Positions 50,348-59,006 of a stretch of DNA of 64,000 nt are shown piece after piece (the first letter of the stretch is position 1; each line of letters opens with the position of its first letter). Made by a program: the position numbers and the translations under genes. Origin of the DNA: Acetobacter peroxydans (GTDB lineage: Bacteria > Pseudomonadota > Alphaproteobacteria > Acetobacterales > Acetobacteraceae); NCBI RefSeq assembly GCF_006539345.1, contig NZ_BJMV01000006.1, positions 62,001-126,000 on the forward strand. The letters are read 5' to 3'. Under the pieces are notes generated by a model. The model had not been told where the DNA came from and searched no databases. It saw only the letters and a list, made by a program, of their open reading frames with translations.

Positions 50348-50861
50348 ATCTTTTCCTTAGGTTTTGGTGGTTTTAAGGTTTCAGGCTGGCAGGGTGTCCA
50401 GCCTTCCGGAGTCATTTGAAGCTGCGTTTTCTGAGCTGGTATGAGGCAGGGGTCTTTCTCGCCATCAGCCCTCTTCCCCCAAAATCTAATAGCTTTTCTC
50501 CTCCTACTCTCCGTGCATTTTTTTGGTTCAATTTCGCGGATGCAAAAAATGGCTATGGAGCGATCCCGGTGCTCATGTCCGTGAGAGATTGAATCCCCTT
50601 ATCCCTATGGGCATCTCTGCGGTTAAAAAAATGATTGTTTTCAAGCGACAGAAAAAATTACCAAATGCGGTTGAAGTGCTCAAGATCATTCAGATTTTCA
50701 TTTGCTCTCCGGCCTTGTCTCTATCAACTCGGTTTCTTGTTGAACGACATAGTCTCGAATGAACAGCGCTTCGCGCTATGCACATTACAATTGCTCAGAG
50801 ACCATGTAAGCATCCAACCTGCGTTTGCACTATAGTGAGGTGCGGCGGGATATGACGGTCT
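50348..50861. other. Gene-free AT-rich spacer after tRNA-Lys
   Basis: No convincing coding region, RNA or regulatory structure was found. Base composition shifts sharply to lower GC than in parB. The stretch is probably decayed foreign DNA. Confidence 0.5.
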
Positions 50862-51122
50862 GTGTGTTGGGCGGTTTGCTCCCGCGGCCAAGGTTTGTTA
50901 GCACCTGAGTTATGTGGACGGAAGAAGGGCAAGACTGCATCACGAGATCTGCCGCGCATGATAGAAGCGATTTTTGGCATCATGAGAACGGTGCAAAATG
51001 GTGGAGTGATTTTTCTCCATTCCTTTAAAATTCTAACAATATTAGTTAGAAATGGGACAATAAATACTATGTACGAAAATTGTATTATGATTTCTAGAGA
51101 CCCGACTCATATTGTGATGTAA
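50862..51122 (+). pseudogene. Possible remnant of an IS5-type transposase
   Basis: The 86-codon frame contains ELCGRKKGKTASRDLPRMIEAIFGIMRT. Its spacing and residues resemble the N-terminal region of IS5-family (DUF4096-like) transposases, where a GRP...DLREVLNAI.Y.LRTG pattern is usual. The DDE core, inverted repeats and target duplications are missing, so it is at most a fragment. The remainder of the frame looks unrelated. Confidence 0.35.
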
Positions 51123-51197
51123 GATCCAAGGGAAAATAAAAATTGTGAAAAAAATCCTCTATCCGTAAAAACATTACAATTCAAGGCGCATAGATAA

Positions 51198-51932
51198 ATG
51201 GATCAGTTGGTAATTGTGTCAATATGCAATTTTGCAGCGTGTGCTTGTTTATGTTTAATGTCTGAGTATGAGAAAGCAAAAAGAATTTCTTTATTTGTTG
51301 CTTTTTTTACTATTCTGTTATTATCAAACATATTTATTTACGAATTAAATTACATCCCCGACATTTTTTTATTTATAACGGCGCCGGCGCTGTGGGTTTT
51401 CTTTGTTTTTATTAATTTTATTATTGATAATACTATGTTTGGGGTGTTTATTAATTCTCTGTATTTAAAAAAAGATGGCAATCAGATACATTCAATTTTT
51501 TTGGTTTTCTCTATTTTCTTTGTATTGATAATTGAATTTTTGGCTATGTATTATTCCGCCATATACACAACAAATAGGAATAAGTTTCTAGAACAAGCCA
51601 GATGGCTGAGCCATTATTTTATTACAAGTCCATATAAATGCACATTTTTATTTATTTTTATGGCGTTCATAATGTTTTTTATTAGGGAGAATGCGAGAGT
51701 TTTTTACGCCGGCATGGAGTTTATTTTTGGGGTTATTGTATTAAACAATAGTATGTCAGCAATAATTGGATCGAATAATGATAATTTTGAAGAGATGTTT
51801 TTGAAGGTTCTTGTTGGGTTGGCATCTGGTGTATATATTATTATTCGATCCCTAGATAATTTTGGTAAATATATAACAAAAGACTTATCGGAACGAAATA
51901 AGTTTAGATATATTTGGAGTAGAATTATATAG
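51198..51932 (+). CDS. Orphan multi-pass membrane protein, very AT-rich
   Basis: No family is recognised. The 244-residue product has six or seven hydrophobic segments (about 4-21, 31-50, 53-77, 98-121, 144-163, 172-187, 203-221), with few charged residues and a basic C-terminus (ERNKFRYIWSRII). Codons are overwhelmingly A/T-ending, unlike the rest of the chromosome, so the gene was probably acquired recently. AAGG ten bases before the ATG may be its ribosome site. It could be a phage, defence or transport protein; nothing in the sequence decides. Confidence 0.6.
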   Translation: MDQLVIVSICNFAACACLCLMSEYEKAKRISLFVAFFTILLLSNIFIYELNYIPDIFLFITAPALWVFFVFINFIIDNTMFGVFINSLYLKKDGNQIHSIFLVFSIFFVLIIEFLAMYYSAIYTTNRNKFLEQARWLSHYFITSPYKCTFLFIFMAFIMFFIRENARVFYAGMEFIFGVIVLNNSMSAIIGSNNDNFEEMFLKVLVGLASGVYIIIRSLDNFGKYITKDLSERNKFRYIWSRII

Positions 51933-52566
51933 TTATTCGTAATGTTAATAGAGCATGTTGTGTTAAGGCGTCCGACACTACTACCTTGTTCCATCTGGGG
52001 CATGGTGCTGGTAAATGACTACAACGCTCGTAATGGTGACCTCCGTATGGTACAGCACTCTATCGACTACATGAGGGACATTCCTAGCCGGGTCATAGGT
52101 ATTGAGATGCGACCTTTTGCGGTGGATGTTTGAGGCAAGGCCCTGCTGGTGAGGTCGAGTAAATTGTCGCGGAAGTCTGGCACCAGTCTCTCTCCTGCAC
52201 TCGTTGATGCCGTTTTCCGGAGTTAATCCGGTTTCATGTGAAACAATTGTTTCAAGCTGCACTCTGCATGGGGCATGGGTTTTTCCGTCCCGGGTTTTGT
52301 CTCGGTAGAAACCTGACAGCTTTCTCCCTCGCATTATCTCTATGTCGTTTGCGGCAATGTCGCGGCTGCGAAGGCTCGTGCGCGGTGTGATGACGTCGTA
52401 TCCGTAGGCGGCGCGGTTGCTCTGCATAGTCAGATGCAGGCTTGCTAAATGCGCCTGACAGCCCTGCATAAATAGTCATCATATAATAAGTTTTAATAAT
52501 CGAACCTTGAATACAGGTGCGGCGTAAATAAATACTGTTACAGTTCTGTTAAACGAGGGCGGTCTG
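51933..52566. other. Gene-poor end of the AT-rich island
   Basis: No recognisable gene was found. The longest frame, 52469 to 51981 on the minus strand (162 codons), matches no family known to me and has no clear ribosome site. The region includes the parS-like site at 52230 and returns to higher GC toward 52.5 kb. Confidence 0.45.
52230..52245. promoter_or_regulatory. Degenerate parS-like site
   Basis: GGTTTCATGTGAAACA differs from TGTTTCACGTGAAACA at two positions (first base and the central C to T). It overlaps a perfect 16-bp palindrome TGAAACAATTGTTTCA at 52239-52254. It lies in the AT-rich island about 2 kb beyond parB and could be a weak or former ParB site. Confidence 0.4.
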
Positions 52567-52842
52567 ATGAAAAAGACATACTATGCTTGTGCGCTGGTGG
52601 TCGGCCTTGCAGCGACTCATGCAGTTGCTCATGCCGATACATGGGATGCGGGGATTTCCCAGCATGTCAAAGTCGCGCATCCAGCCACACCTGATACGAC
52701 AAAAGGTGGGGTATGGGACGCCGGAATTTCCCGGGAGGCCAAGGTCATGCACCCCGATACACCGGACACGACGCGTGGCGGTGTCTGGGATGCAGGGATT
52801 TCCCAACACGTGAAGGTCAAATACCCTGACATGCCACAGTAA
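52567..52842 (+). CDS. Small secreted protein with three WDAGIS repeats
   Basis: The 91-residue product has a signal peptide (cleavage near AHA-DT, residue 23) and a mature part made almost wholly of a 24-residue repeat: residues 26-49, 50-73 and a shortened copy 74-91. Each begins WDAGIS, continues with xxxKVxxP and, in the first two, PDTTxGGV. The DNA repeats are 72 bp, and many of their differences are synonymous, so the repeat is under protein-level selection. No known family is recognised. It may be a surface or periplasmic peptide. GAGGGCGG lies just before the ATG. Confidence 0.65.
   Translation: MKKTYYACALVVGLAATHAVAHADTWDAGISQHVKVAHPATPDTTKGGVWDAGISREAKVMHPDTPDTTRGGVWDAGISQHVKVKYPDMPQ
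52642..52839 (+). repeat. 72-bp tandem repeat, 2.75 copies
   Basis: Copies lie at 52642-52713, 52714-52785 and 52786-52839, in frame with the WDAGIS protein. They match well at the amino-acid level and less well at third codon positions. Confidence 0.75.
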
Positions 52843-53317
52843 GCGCTGTGGAACTGGTGGTGTCGGGCGGGCAGCGGTCTGCCTTCGCCACCGGTTCAGC
52901 GCAACTGCGCCAATGTCGCAGACTGCATGACGTGGCGTGCGAAGGCCAATTTCAGTCGGAGACGAACGGGGCAGACAAACGGAGGCGCTGCCATGGCACC
53001 GGCTGTTCATACAGTCTGTTGGCTTTGCGGTGCTTGTCCTGCCTGACCATGTGAAACAATGGACAGGGCAGGGGAGAGTGACGGCACTATCACCCTGACG
53101 GTAGGCGGTTTGCCCCGTATAGACGGGGGCCGTAGTCTTTTTTCCAGGTTTGTCATTCCGGCGGGTAATGCGGTTCGCGCATTGCCCGTTGTCCTGCGGC
53201 GTGTTCGGGTTGGTGAAGGAGCATCTGTCTGTGCATCCTTCCACCAGCCGTTTGTATGTGGTGCAGCGCGTGCGTGTGGGCCATGATTGGTTCCGAACCG
53301 TATGGGAGAATGACCAG
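52843..53317. other. Gap between WDAGIS gene and monooxygenase gene
   Basis: No convincing gene or RNA was found in this 475-base stretch. Open frames upstream of the monooxygenase start are in frame with it but are not family-like. A half parS-like sequence, CATGTGAAACA near 53047, lacks the other half-site. Confidence 0.45.
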
Positions 53318-53635
53318 ATGATGTACATCGCCATGAACCGCTTCAGGGTTGCGCCCGACAAACAGGAGGCCTTCAAGGCCCGGTGGCTTGACCGCGAAGT
53401 TCTGCTGCGCACGGTGCCGGGCTTTGTTTCCTTCCAGTTCCTCAAGGGGCCGGAGCGCGAAGACCATGTGCTGTATGCCTCGCATACGATCTGGGCGTCG
53501 GAAGAAGCGTTTATCAACTGGACAAAGTCGGAGCAGTTCCGTCAGGCACATGCCCCCGCCGGGGACGGGGTGAAGCTGACCATCGGCGGGCCGGTGTTTG
53601 AAGGTTTTACGGTGTTGCAGAACGTCGAGGCCTGA
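53318..53635 (+). CDS. HmoA-like antibiotic biosynthesis monooxygenase (possible heme-degrading)
   Basis: A 105-residue ferredoxin-like ABM-fold protein. MMYIAMNRFRVAPDKQEAFKARW starts the fold, and VPGFVSFQFLKGPEREDHVLYASHTIWASEEAFINWTKSEQFRQAH carries the His and Trp expected near the heme site of HmoA/IsdG-type enzymes, which degrade heme to release iron. Whether it binds heme is not shown. ATGATG at 53318/53321 with GGGAG upstream sets the start. Confidence 0.82.
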   Translation: MMYIAMNRFRVAPDKQEAFKARWLDREVLLRTVPGFVSFQFLKGPEREDHVLYASHTIWASEEAFINWTKSEQFRQAHAPAGDGVKLTIGGPVFEGFTVLQNVEA

Positions 53636-53745
53636 ACCCGTAGAAGCGGGATGCGGCGGGCAGGCGCTTACCCACGGTCTGCCCTCTTTACCTTCAGGCG
53701 TGTCTGGCGGACACTCCGTCCAGAATCTGGGGAGTAAAAACAGAC

Positions 53746-54156
53746 ATGCGTCAGGCAATGATTATGCTGGCGGCCCTGTGCAGCGCGGCACCCGCATGGG
53801 CCGAGGATCTGCCCTATACGGCGGATATGGCCCAGAGGCCGAATTTTTCCAAAGCGTATCACACCATGACCGAACTGCCCGAATGGGTCAGCAAGGCGGC
53901 GGCGGTTTCCACGCCCATGGGCAATATCATGTTCAATGGCAAGGCCTATCTGGTCGGGCATCTGTGCAAGCCGCATGATTGCGCCGATAACCAGCTTGAA
54001 GTTATTTTTTCACGTGACGGCGCGCAGGCCTGGGGTCTGCTGTCGCAACGGGTGGAAGGCAGGCTGTACCAGATGCCGCTCGGCACGCCGGACAGCGTTC
54101 TGCTGGCGGCTATGCACGCGGCCTACCGTGCCAACAACCAAGGGATCACGCCCTAG
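53746..54156 (+). CDS. Ivy-family periplasmic lysozyme inhibitor
   Basis: The 136-residue product has a signal peptide (cleavage near PAWA-ED, residue 19) and the Ivy signature C74-K-P-H-D-C79-A-D-N, the loop that plugs the lysozyme active site with its disulfide. Ivy proteins guard the envelope against C-type lysozymes and may restrain the cell's own lytic transglycosylases. GGGGAG lies upstream of the ATG. It lies 110 bases after the monooxygenase gene. Confidence 0.9.
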   Translation: MRQAMIMLAALCSAAPAWAEDLPYTADMAQRPNFSKAYHTMTELPEWVSKAAAVSTPMGNIMFNGKAYLVGHLCKPHDCADNQLEVIFSRDGAQAWGLLSQRVEGRLYQMPLGTPDSVLLAAMHAAYRANNQGITP

Positions 54157-54218
54157 GCACTGGTGCAGGCTGGTTCCGTGGCTGGAAACACCCCCCGGCA
54201 CCTCCCATATGGGCAGGC

Positions 54219-54707
54219 ATGACACGCAAACCCGTACCCGCGCGGCAGGGGGATCTGTTCGCGTCGGTTCCTCCTGCCACTCCGCCCGTAGCCCGGACTG
54301 TATCACCGGCCATACCGGCTGATTTATGGGACAGGCTGGCTCGCTCCGCTTTTCGCAGCCGGTTTCATCTGGGCCCGCAAGAACGCGCCTATCTGGATGA
54401 AAAAGGAGAAAGCGCGGTACTACTGCACGGGCAGGATTTTATTGCAAAACGCCTTGCTCCAGCCTACCCCGCGCGGGACGGGCGGCAGACACCGTGGAAG
54501 GGGCATCCGGTTTTTGTCGCGCAACACGCGACGGCAACATGCTGCCGGAGCTGCCTGCAAAAATGGCATGGCCTGCCCAAAGGTATCGGACTGGACGCGG
54601 CGCAGCAGGCCTACGTGCTGGCGGTGATCGCGGCATGGATCAAACGTGACAGCCAGCACGCGGTTGCTCCCGGCCCGCAGGAGGCCGGGGAGGAGTCAGG
54701 GCGTTGA
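54219..54707 (+). CDS. DUF4186 family protein
   Basis: A 162-residue protein with the DUF4186 core FRSRFHLGPQERAYLDEKG, DFIAKRLAPAYPARDGRQTPWKGHPVFVAQHATATCCRSCLQKWHGLPKG and a C-terminal helix. The conserved H-A-T-A-T-C-C-R-x-C cluster suggests metal binding; function is unknown. Its 3' end overlaps the convergent ubiquinone hydroxylase gene by 12 bases. Confidence 0.88.
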   Translation: MTRKPVPARQGDLFASVPPATPPVARTVSPAIPADLWDRLARSAFRSRFHLGPQERAYLDEKGESAVLLHGQDFIAKRLAPAYPARDGRQTPWKGHPVFVAQHATATCCRSCLQKWHGLPKGIGLDAAQQAYVLAVIAAWIKRDSQHAVAPGPQEAGEESGR

Positions 54708-55910
54708 GGGTTCGCGGTCCATCAGCAGGGCCGTGACAGCCTTTTTAAAGGGCGTGAAACGCTCGGCCAGTCGCAGACCAGCCTCGCGGATCTGGCGGAA
54801 GGGGGGCCCATCGTGCGTGTAGAGCGAGGCGATCCCGTTTGTGCCAGCAAACAGGGGAGCCGTGGCCATGCGATGCTGGCGCTCGAACTGGCGCAGCCCC
54901 TGCGCGCTGCCCGCATCGCCCGTGCGGGCAACTGCCGCGGCTACGGCGTCCACGAGCGTCTTCTGCCCTTTCAGACCCAGGTTGAAGCCGTGGGCGGTAA
55001 TAGGGTGCATCCCCACCGCGGCATCGCCCACAAGAGCCAGCCTGCGGGCCGTGAACCGGTGGGCATAGACGCCTTTCAGCGGATAGACATGCCGTGTGCT
55101 GACAAGCCGCATGGCCCCCAGCCGTCGGCCGACACGCTCGGTCACTTCGGCGTTGAAAGCCTCACGCGGGAGGGTTTGCATCCGCTGGATTTCGGCGGGC
55201 TCCAGTGTCAGCACCAGAGATGAGGCCCGCCCGTTGACTGGCAGCAGCGCGATGGTCTGGCCTTCGTCGAACCATTGCAGGGCAACATTGTGGTGCGCGG
55301 AATCGTGTGCCATGCGGCAGACAAGCATGGAGCGCCCGAAATCGTGGATAACGGCTCCAATCCCCGCCCGCCTGCGGGTGGGAGAGAACCGGCCATCGGC
55401 ACCAACGACAAGGCGGGCGTTAATCCGGCTGTTGCCAAAATGGATCGCCGCGTAGTCCTGCCCCTGCCGGATCGTATCCACTTCGGTATTCGCCAGCAGC
55501 GTCAGCCCCGGCTGGCGGCTGGCTGCGGCAAACAGGGCCCGGCGGATCAGGCTGTTGGAAACCAGCCAGCCCAGTGCCTCGACGCCTTCGCCCTGCGTGT
55601 CAAACCGCAGAGGGTGGCGGAAGCTCCCGGTTTCCACCCTGGCTTCCTTGAGCGGGCAGACAACGGCCGAGGGAATGAAGTCCCAGGCACCGGCCTGCTT
55701 GAGCAGGCGGACGGATTCATGCGTAAGGGCGATTTCACGCCCGTCAAAACCCGGCTCTTCCCACAGGTTTTTGGGGCCGCGTTCCAGAACGGTGGTGCGG
55801 AGCCCGGCCTTGGCCATCATCAGGGCTGTGGCCAGCCCGACAGGGCCGCCGCCGACCACGACAACGTCGGCTGTGCTGGAAGCCGGGGCATTTTTCTGAC
55901 TGTCTGTCAT
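54696..55910 (-). CDS. UbiH/UbiF/COQ6-type FAD monooxygenase
   Basis: A 404-residue aromatic-ring hydroxylase of ubiquinone synthesis. It has the FAD motif VVVGGGPVGLATALMMAKAG (17-36), the middle RxxL-type segment and GDAAVGMHPITAHGFNLGLKGQ near the C-terminus. The HPITAHGFN wording, rather than HPIAGQGFN, resembles the UbiM branch; this is tentative. The ATG at 55910 overlaps the nitroreductase stop (ATGA), so the two genes are co-translated. Confidence 0.88.
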   Translation of the reverse strand: MTDSQKNAPASSTADVVVVGGGPVGLATALMMAKAGLRTTVLERGPKNLWEEPGFDGREIALTHESVRLLKQAGAWDFIPSAVVCPLKEARVETGSFRHPLRFDTQGEGVEALGWLVSNSLIRRALFAAASRQPGLTLLANTEVDTIRQGQDYAAIHFGNSRINARLVVGADGRFSPTRRRAGIGAVIHDFGRSMLVCRMAHDSAHHNVALQWFDEGQTIALLPVNGRASSLVLTLEPAEIQRMQTLPREAFNAEVTERVGRRLGAMRLVSTRHVYPLKGVYAHRFTARRLALVGDAAVGMHPITAHGFNLGLKGQKTLVDAVAAAVARTGDAGSAQGLRQFERQHRMATAPLFAGTNGIASLYTHDGPPFRQIREAGLRLAERFTPFKKAVTALLMDREPSTP

Positions 55911-56509
55911 TGTGCGTTGTTCCTGTCCTGCGCGAACACGGCGGGCGTGCCATCCCACATCGCCATGAACCCGGCAGAGTCCGGGCGCGATGGGGCGGGC
56001 AGCGGCGCATCCGGCGTGCCGACAAAAAGGAAACCCGCCAGCCTGTGGGGGGCTTCAAACCCGAATTCCGCTGCCAGAACCGGGTCCTCCGTTATGGGGC
56101 CGGAAACCCAGATGCCGCCAAAGCCTTCGGCATACAGGGCGTTGAGGATATTCATGGCTCCCGCCCCCACGCTCATTTCCTGCTCCCAGAGCGGGATTTT
56201 ATGCTCCGGTCGCAGGTGCATACCCAGTACGATGGTCATGGGCATGGTGGCCATACGCTGGCGGCGTTTGTCGAGATTGAACTGCGGGGTTTGGGGGGCC
56301 ACCCGCAGGGTGCTGGCCACGACCTTTTCCGCCAGAATGGCGCGGGCCGCCCCCTGTACGATCACATAGCGCCAGGGCTGGAGCCGCCCATGGTCCGGGG
56401 CGCGCAGGGCTGTGGCCAGAATCTGCTCAAGCTGCGCGCCAGCGGGAGCCGGGTCTTTCAGCCGGTCGGTGGAAGCGCGGGAGAGAAGAACATCCATAGG
56501 CGAGGTCAT
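55907..56509 (-). CDS. YdjA-type nitroreductase
   Basis: A 200-residue flavin nitroreductase-fold protein with the YdjA pattern: LLSRASTDRLKDPAPAGAQLEQIL at the start, ALRAPDHGRLQPWRYVIV, and WEQEMSVGAGAMNILNALYAEGFGGIWVSGPITEDP. YdjA-like enzymes bind FMN and reduce nitro or quinone compounds, but their natural substrate is uncertain. It lies 101 bases downstream of the HIT gene, so it may extend the his transcript. Confidence 0.9.
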   Translation of the reverse strand: MTSPMDVLLSRASTDRLKDPAPAGAQLEQILATALRAPDHGRLQPWRYVIVQGAARAILAEKVVASTLRVAPQTPQFNLDKRRQRMATMPMTIVLGMHLRPEHKIPLWEQEMSVGAGAMNILNALYAEGFGGIWVSGPITEDPVLAAEFGFEAPHRLAGFLFVGTPDAPLPAPSRPDSAGFMAMWDGTPAVFAQDRNNAQ

Positions 56510-56610
56510 GGCATGGATTCCTGTTCAGCGTCTGGGCGGGGTCGTTTCAGTAACAGTCAGGCGGTGCCGGAGTCTGTTACGCGCCGCCCGTGCCGAGTGG
56601 CCAGCAGGGT

Positions 56611-56988
56611 TTAGAGCGGGAACGCAGGCAGGGCTTTGCCCCCCAGCAGGTGCAGATGGAAATGGGGCACTTCCTGACCGCTGTCGGTCCCGGCATTGGT
56701 AATCAGGCGGTAGCCGTTTTCTTCCAGCCCCAGCGTGCGGGCAATCTCGCCAGCGGCCTGCATCACCCCTGCGATTTCTTCCGCGGGGGCCGTGCTGAAA
56801 TCCATGAATGAAACATACGGGTTGCGCGGAATGATCAGCACATGCACCGGGGCCTTGGGGGCGATGTCGTAAAACGCCAGCACCCATTCGTTTTCAAAAA
56901 CGGTCTTGCACGGAATTTCGCCCCGCAGGATACGCGCGAAGATATTCTGAGGATCGTAAGGGCCTTTGCCGGTTACAGGCGTGCTCAT
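56611..56988 (-). CDS. HIT-family nucleotide-binding protein
   Basis: A 125-residue HIT protein with the triad H109-F-H111-L-H113 and the start [23 protein letters not shown] typical of HinT-like phosphoramidases, which hydrolyse AMP-amino compounds. Its ATG overlaps the hisE stop (ATGA), so it is coupled to the histidine operon. Confidence 0.92.
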   Translation of the reverse strand: MSTPVTGKGPYDPQNIFARILRGEIPCKTVFENEWVLAFYDIAPKAPVHVLIIPRNPYVSFMDFSTAPAEEIAGVMQAAGEIARTLGLEENGYRLITNAGTDSGQEVPHFHLHLLGGKALPAFPL

Positions 56989-57461
56989 GCGTTTTCCTTT
57001 TCTGACTGGGGCGGGCGTGGCCGTGAGGCTTTCTCGGCAATGCCGCTCGTGCCTTCGCGCCGGCGCAGTTCGGCCCACACCTCTTCAGGCGTAATGCCCG
57101 CATCCACCCACAGGACGATCAGATGGTAAAGGACATCGGCGCTTTCGCCAACAAGGTGGTCGTTACGGCCTGCCACGGCTTCGATCAGGCATTCAACCGC
57201 TTCTTCACCGAATTTCTGCGCGATTTTGTAGGTTCCGCGCGAGAGCAGGCGCGCCGAGTGGCTGAGCGAGGGGTCACCGCCCTTGCGGCTTTGTACAACC
57301 GAGTACAGCCGCTCCAGCACGGCGCTGTCCGCCTCGCGGGTCAGGTCGGTTGCAACGGCGCTGCTCTTGCGTTTGGCGGGCTTCGTGGGTTTGGTGGCTT
57401 TGCCACGCTTGCCCTGATTGCCGGCCGGGCTTGCCGCAGAAGTGTCGGTTTTCTTGATCAT
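56985..57461 (-). CDS. hisE: Phosphoribosyl-ATP pyrophosphatase
   Basis: HisE hydrolyses PR-ATP to PR-AMP in step two of histidine synthesis. The catalytic part (about 60-140) has [44 protein letters not shown]. The 158-residue protein carries an unusual N-terminal extension rich in Lys, Thr, Pro and Ala, and a basic C-terminal tail; typical HisE is about 100 residues. The ATG at 57461 directly follows the hisF stop. Confidence 0.92.
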   Translation of the reverse strand: MIKKTDTSAASPAGNQGKRGKATKPTKPAKRKSSAVATDLTREADSAVLERLYSVVQSRKGGDPSLSHSARLLSRGTYKIAQKFGEEAVECLIEAVAGRNDHLVGESADVLYHLIVLWVDAGITPEEVWAELRRREGTSGIAEKASRPRPPQSEKENA

Positions 57462-57462
57462 G

Positions 57463-58245
57463 TCACGAAAAGTCCTGAAAGGGAGCAGGAGAAGGGCGCA
57501 CGGGCAGCCCGGCCCGCGCCAGTGCCGCCTTGACTTCGGCAATGGTGAACTGCCCGAAATGGAATACGCTGGCGGCCAGCAGTCCGGTAGCGCCTGCGGC
57601 GGCGCCTTCAACAAAATGTTCGAGCGCGCCCACCCCGCCCGAGGCGACAATAGGGAGCCGCACGGCGCGGGTGGCGGCGCGCAGCAGGGCAAGGTCAAAG
57701 CCCGAGCGTGTGCCATCACGGTCCATGGAGGTCAGCAGGATTTCCCCCGCACCCCGCTCGGCCACTTCCTGACACCAGGCAATGGCGTCGCGTCCGGTCG
57801 CGGTGCGTCCGCCATGGGTGAATACCTCCCATCTGTCGGGGGCGGTCTGGCGGGCATCCACGGCCACGACCACGCACTGGCTGCCGAATTTGCGCGCCGC
57901 TTCGTTGATAAGCTCCGGGCGGCTGACGGCGGCCGAGTTCATGGCGCATTTGTCGGCCCCAGCCAGCAACAGGCGGCGCATGTCATCCGTGGTGCGCACC
58001 CCGCCCCCTACGGTCAGGGGCAGGAAAATACGCGAGGCGGTGCGGCTGACCACGTCCAGAATGGTATCGCGGTTTTCATGGCTGGCGGTAATGTCGAGAA
58101 AAGTCAGCTCATCCGCGCCAGCCGCGTCGTATACGGCGGCCTGTTCCACCGGGTCGCCCGCATCGCGCAGCGAGACGAAATTGACCCCCTTGACCACACG
58201 CCCGTCCTTGACGTCCAGACAGGGGATAACGCGCAGCTTCAACAT
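57463..58245 (-). CDS. hisF: Imidazole glycerol phosphate synthase cyclase subunit
   Basis: HisF turns PRFAR and ammonia, channelled from HisH, into imidazole glycerol phosphate and AICAR. The 260-residue TIM barrel has [19 protein letters not shown] with catalytic Asp11, the second acidic site in [14 protein letters not shown], and phosphate loops VGGGVR and [10 protein letters not shown]. It overlaps hisA by seven bases. Confidence 0.97.
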   Translation of the reverse strand: MLKLRVIPCLDVKDGRVVKGVNFVSLRDAGDPVEQAAVYDAAGADELTFLDITASHENRDTILDVVSRTASRIFLPLTVGGGVRTTDDMRRLLLAGADKCAMNSAAVSRPELINEAARKFGSQCVVVAVDARQTAPDRWEVFTHGGRTATGRDAIAWCQEVAERGAGEILLTSMDRDGTRSGFDLALLRAATRAVRLPIVASGGVGALEHFVEGAAAGATGLLAASVFHFGQFTIAEVKAALARAGLPVRPSPAPFQDFS

Positions 58246-59003
58246 GCGCCAAGCACCCGCAGAGCTTCGGCGGGGTCTACCCGCCCGTCGTACAGGGCGC
58301 GGCCGATAATCACGCCTTCAATGCCCGGCGCGTCCCGCGCGGCATCGCGCAGGGCGACTAGATGCTCCAGCGCGCCCACGCCGCCACTGGCGATGACAGG
58401 CACGCTGACAGCCCGCGCCAGATCGGCCGTCTGCTCGATATCCAGCCCTTCAAGCATCCCGTCGCGGCTGATTTCGGTAAAGATGATGGCCGCAACCCCC
58501 GCATCCTGCATCCGCAGGGCAAGGTCGGTGGCCTGCATGTCCGAGACTTCGGCCCAGCCCTCGGTCGCAACCAGCCCCGCGCGTGCGTCAATGCCGGCCA
58601 CCACCTGACCGGGGAATGTCCGGCAGGCTTCGCGCACAAGGGCAGGGTTCTTGACGGCAACAGACCCCAGAATAACCCTTGAAACCCCGGCTTCCAGCCA
58701 GCGGGCAATAGCCGCCATGTCGCGCAGGCCGCCGCCGAGCTGCACCGGCACATCCGTGGCGGCAATGATTGCACGCACCGCTTCGGCATTGACCGAGGCC
58801 CCGGCGAACGCGCCGTTCAGGTCCACCACGTGCAGGCGGGTAAAGCCCGCATCATGCCAGGCGCGGGCCTGTGCGCCGGGGTTGTCGGAATAGACCGTGG
58901 CATCGTCCATTTCGCCCCGGCGCAGGCGGACACACGCGCCGTCCTTGAGGTCGATGGCCGGGTAAAGCGTGAGAGGACGGGGGGAGGAGGCAGGGGGGAG
59001 CAT
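58239..59003 (-). CDS. hisA: ProFAR isomerase
   Basis: HisA isomerises the histidine intermediate ProFAR to PRFAR. The 254-residue barrel starts with a short Pro/Ser-rich extension, then [18 protein letters not shown] (catalytic Asp18), VQLGGGLRD, and [16 protein letters not shown]. It lies between the GNAT gene (3 bases) and hisF (overlap). Confidence 0.96.
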   Translation of the reverse strand: MLPPASSPRPLTLYPAIDLKDGACVRLRRGEMDDATVYSDNPGAQARAWHDAGFTRLHVVDLNGAFAGASVNAEAVRAIIAATDVPVQLGGGLRDMAAIARWLEAGVSRVILGSVAVKNPALVREACRTFPGQVVAGIDARAGLVATEGWAEVSDMQATDLALRMQDAGVAAIIFTEISRDGMLEGLDIEQTADLARAVSVPVIASGGVGALEHLVALRDAARDAPGIEGVIIGRALYDGRVDPAEALRVLGAC

Positions 59004-59006
59004 GGT

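Noticed and set aside
51981-52469. 162-codon minus-strand frame in the AT-rich island
   Set aside because: No family, no ribosome site, and overlap with the palindromic site; kept only as a description of the gap.
53042-53055. CATGTGAAACA resembling parS
   Set aside because: Only one half of the palindrome matches; the other half is absent.
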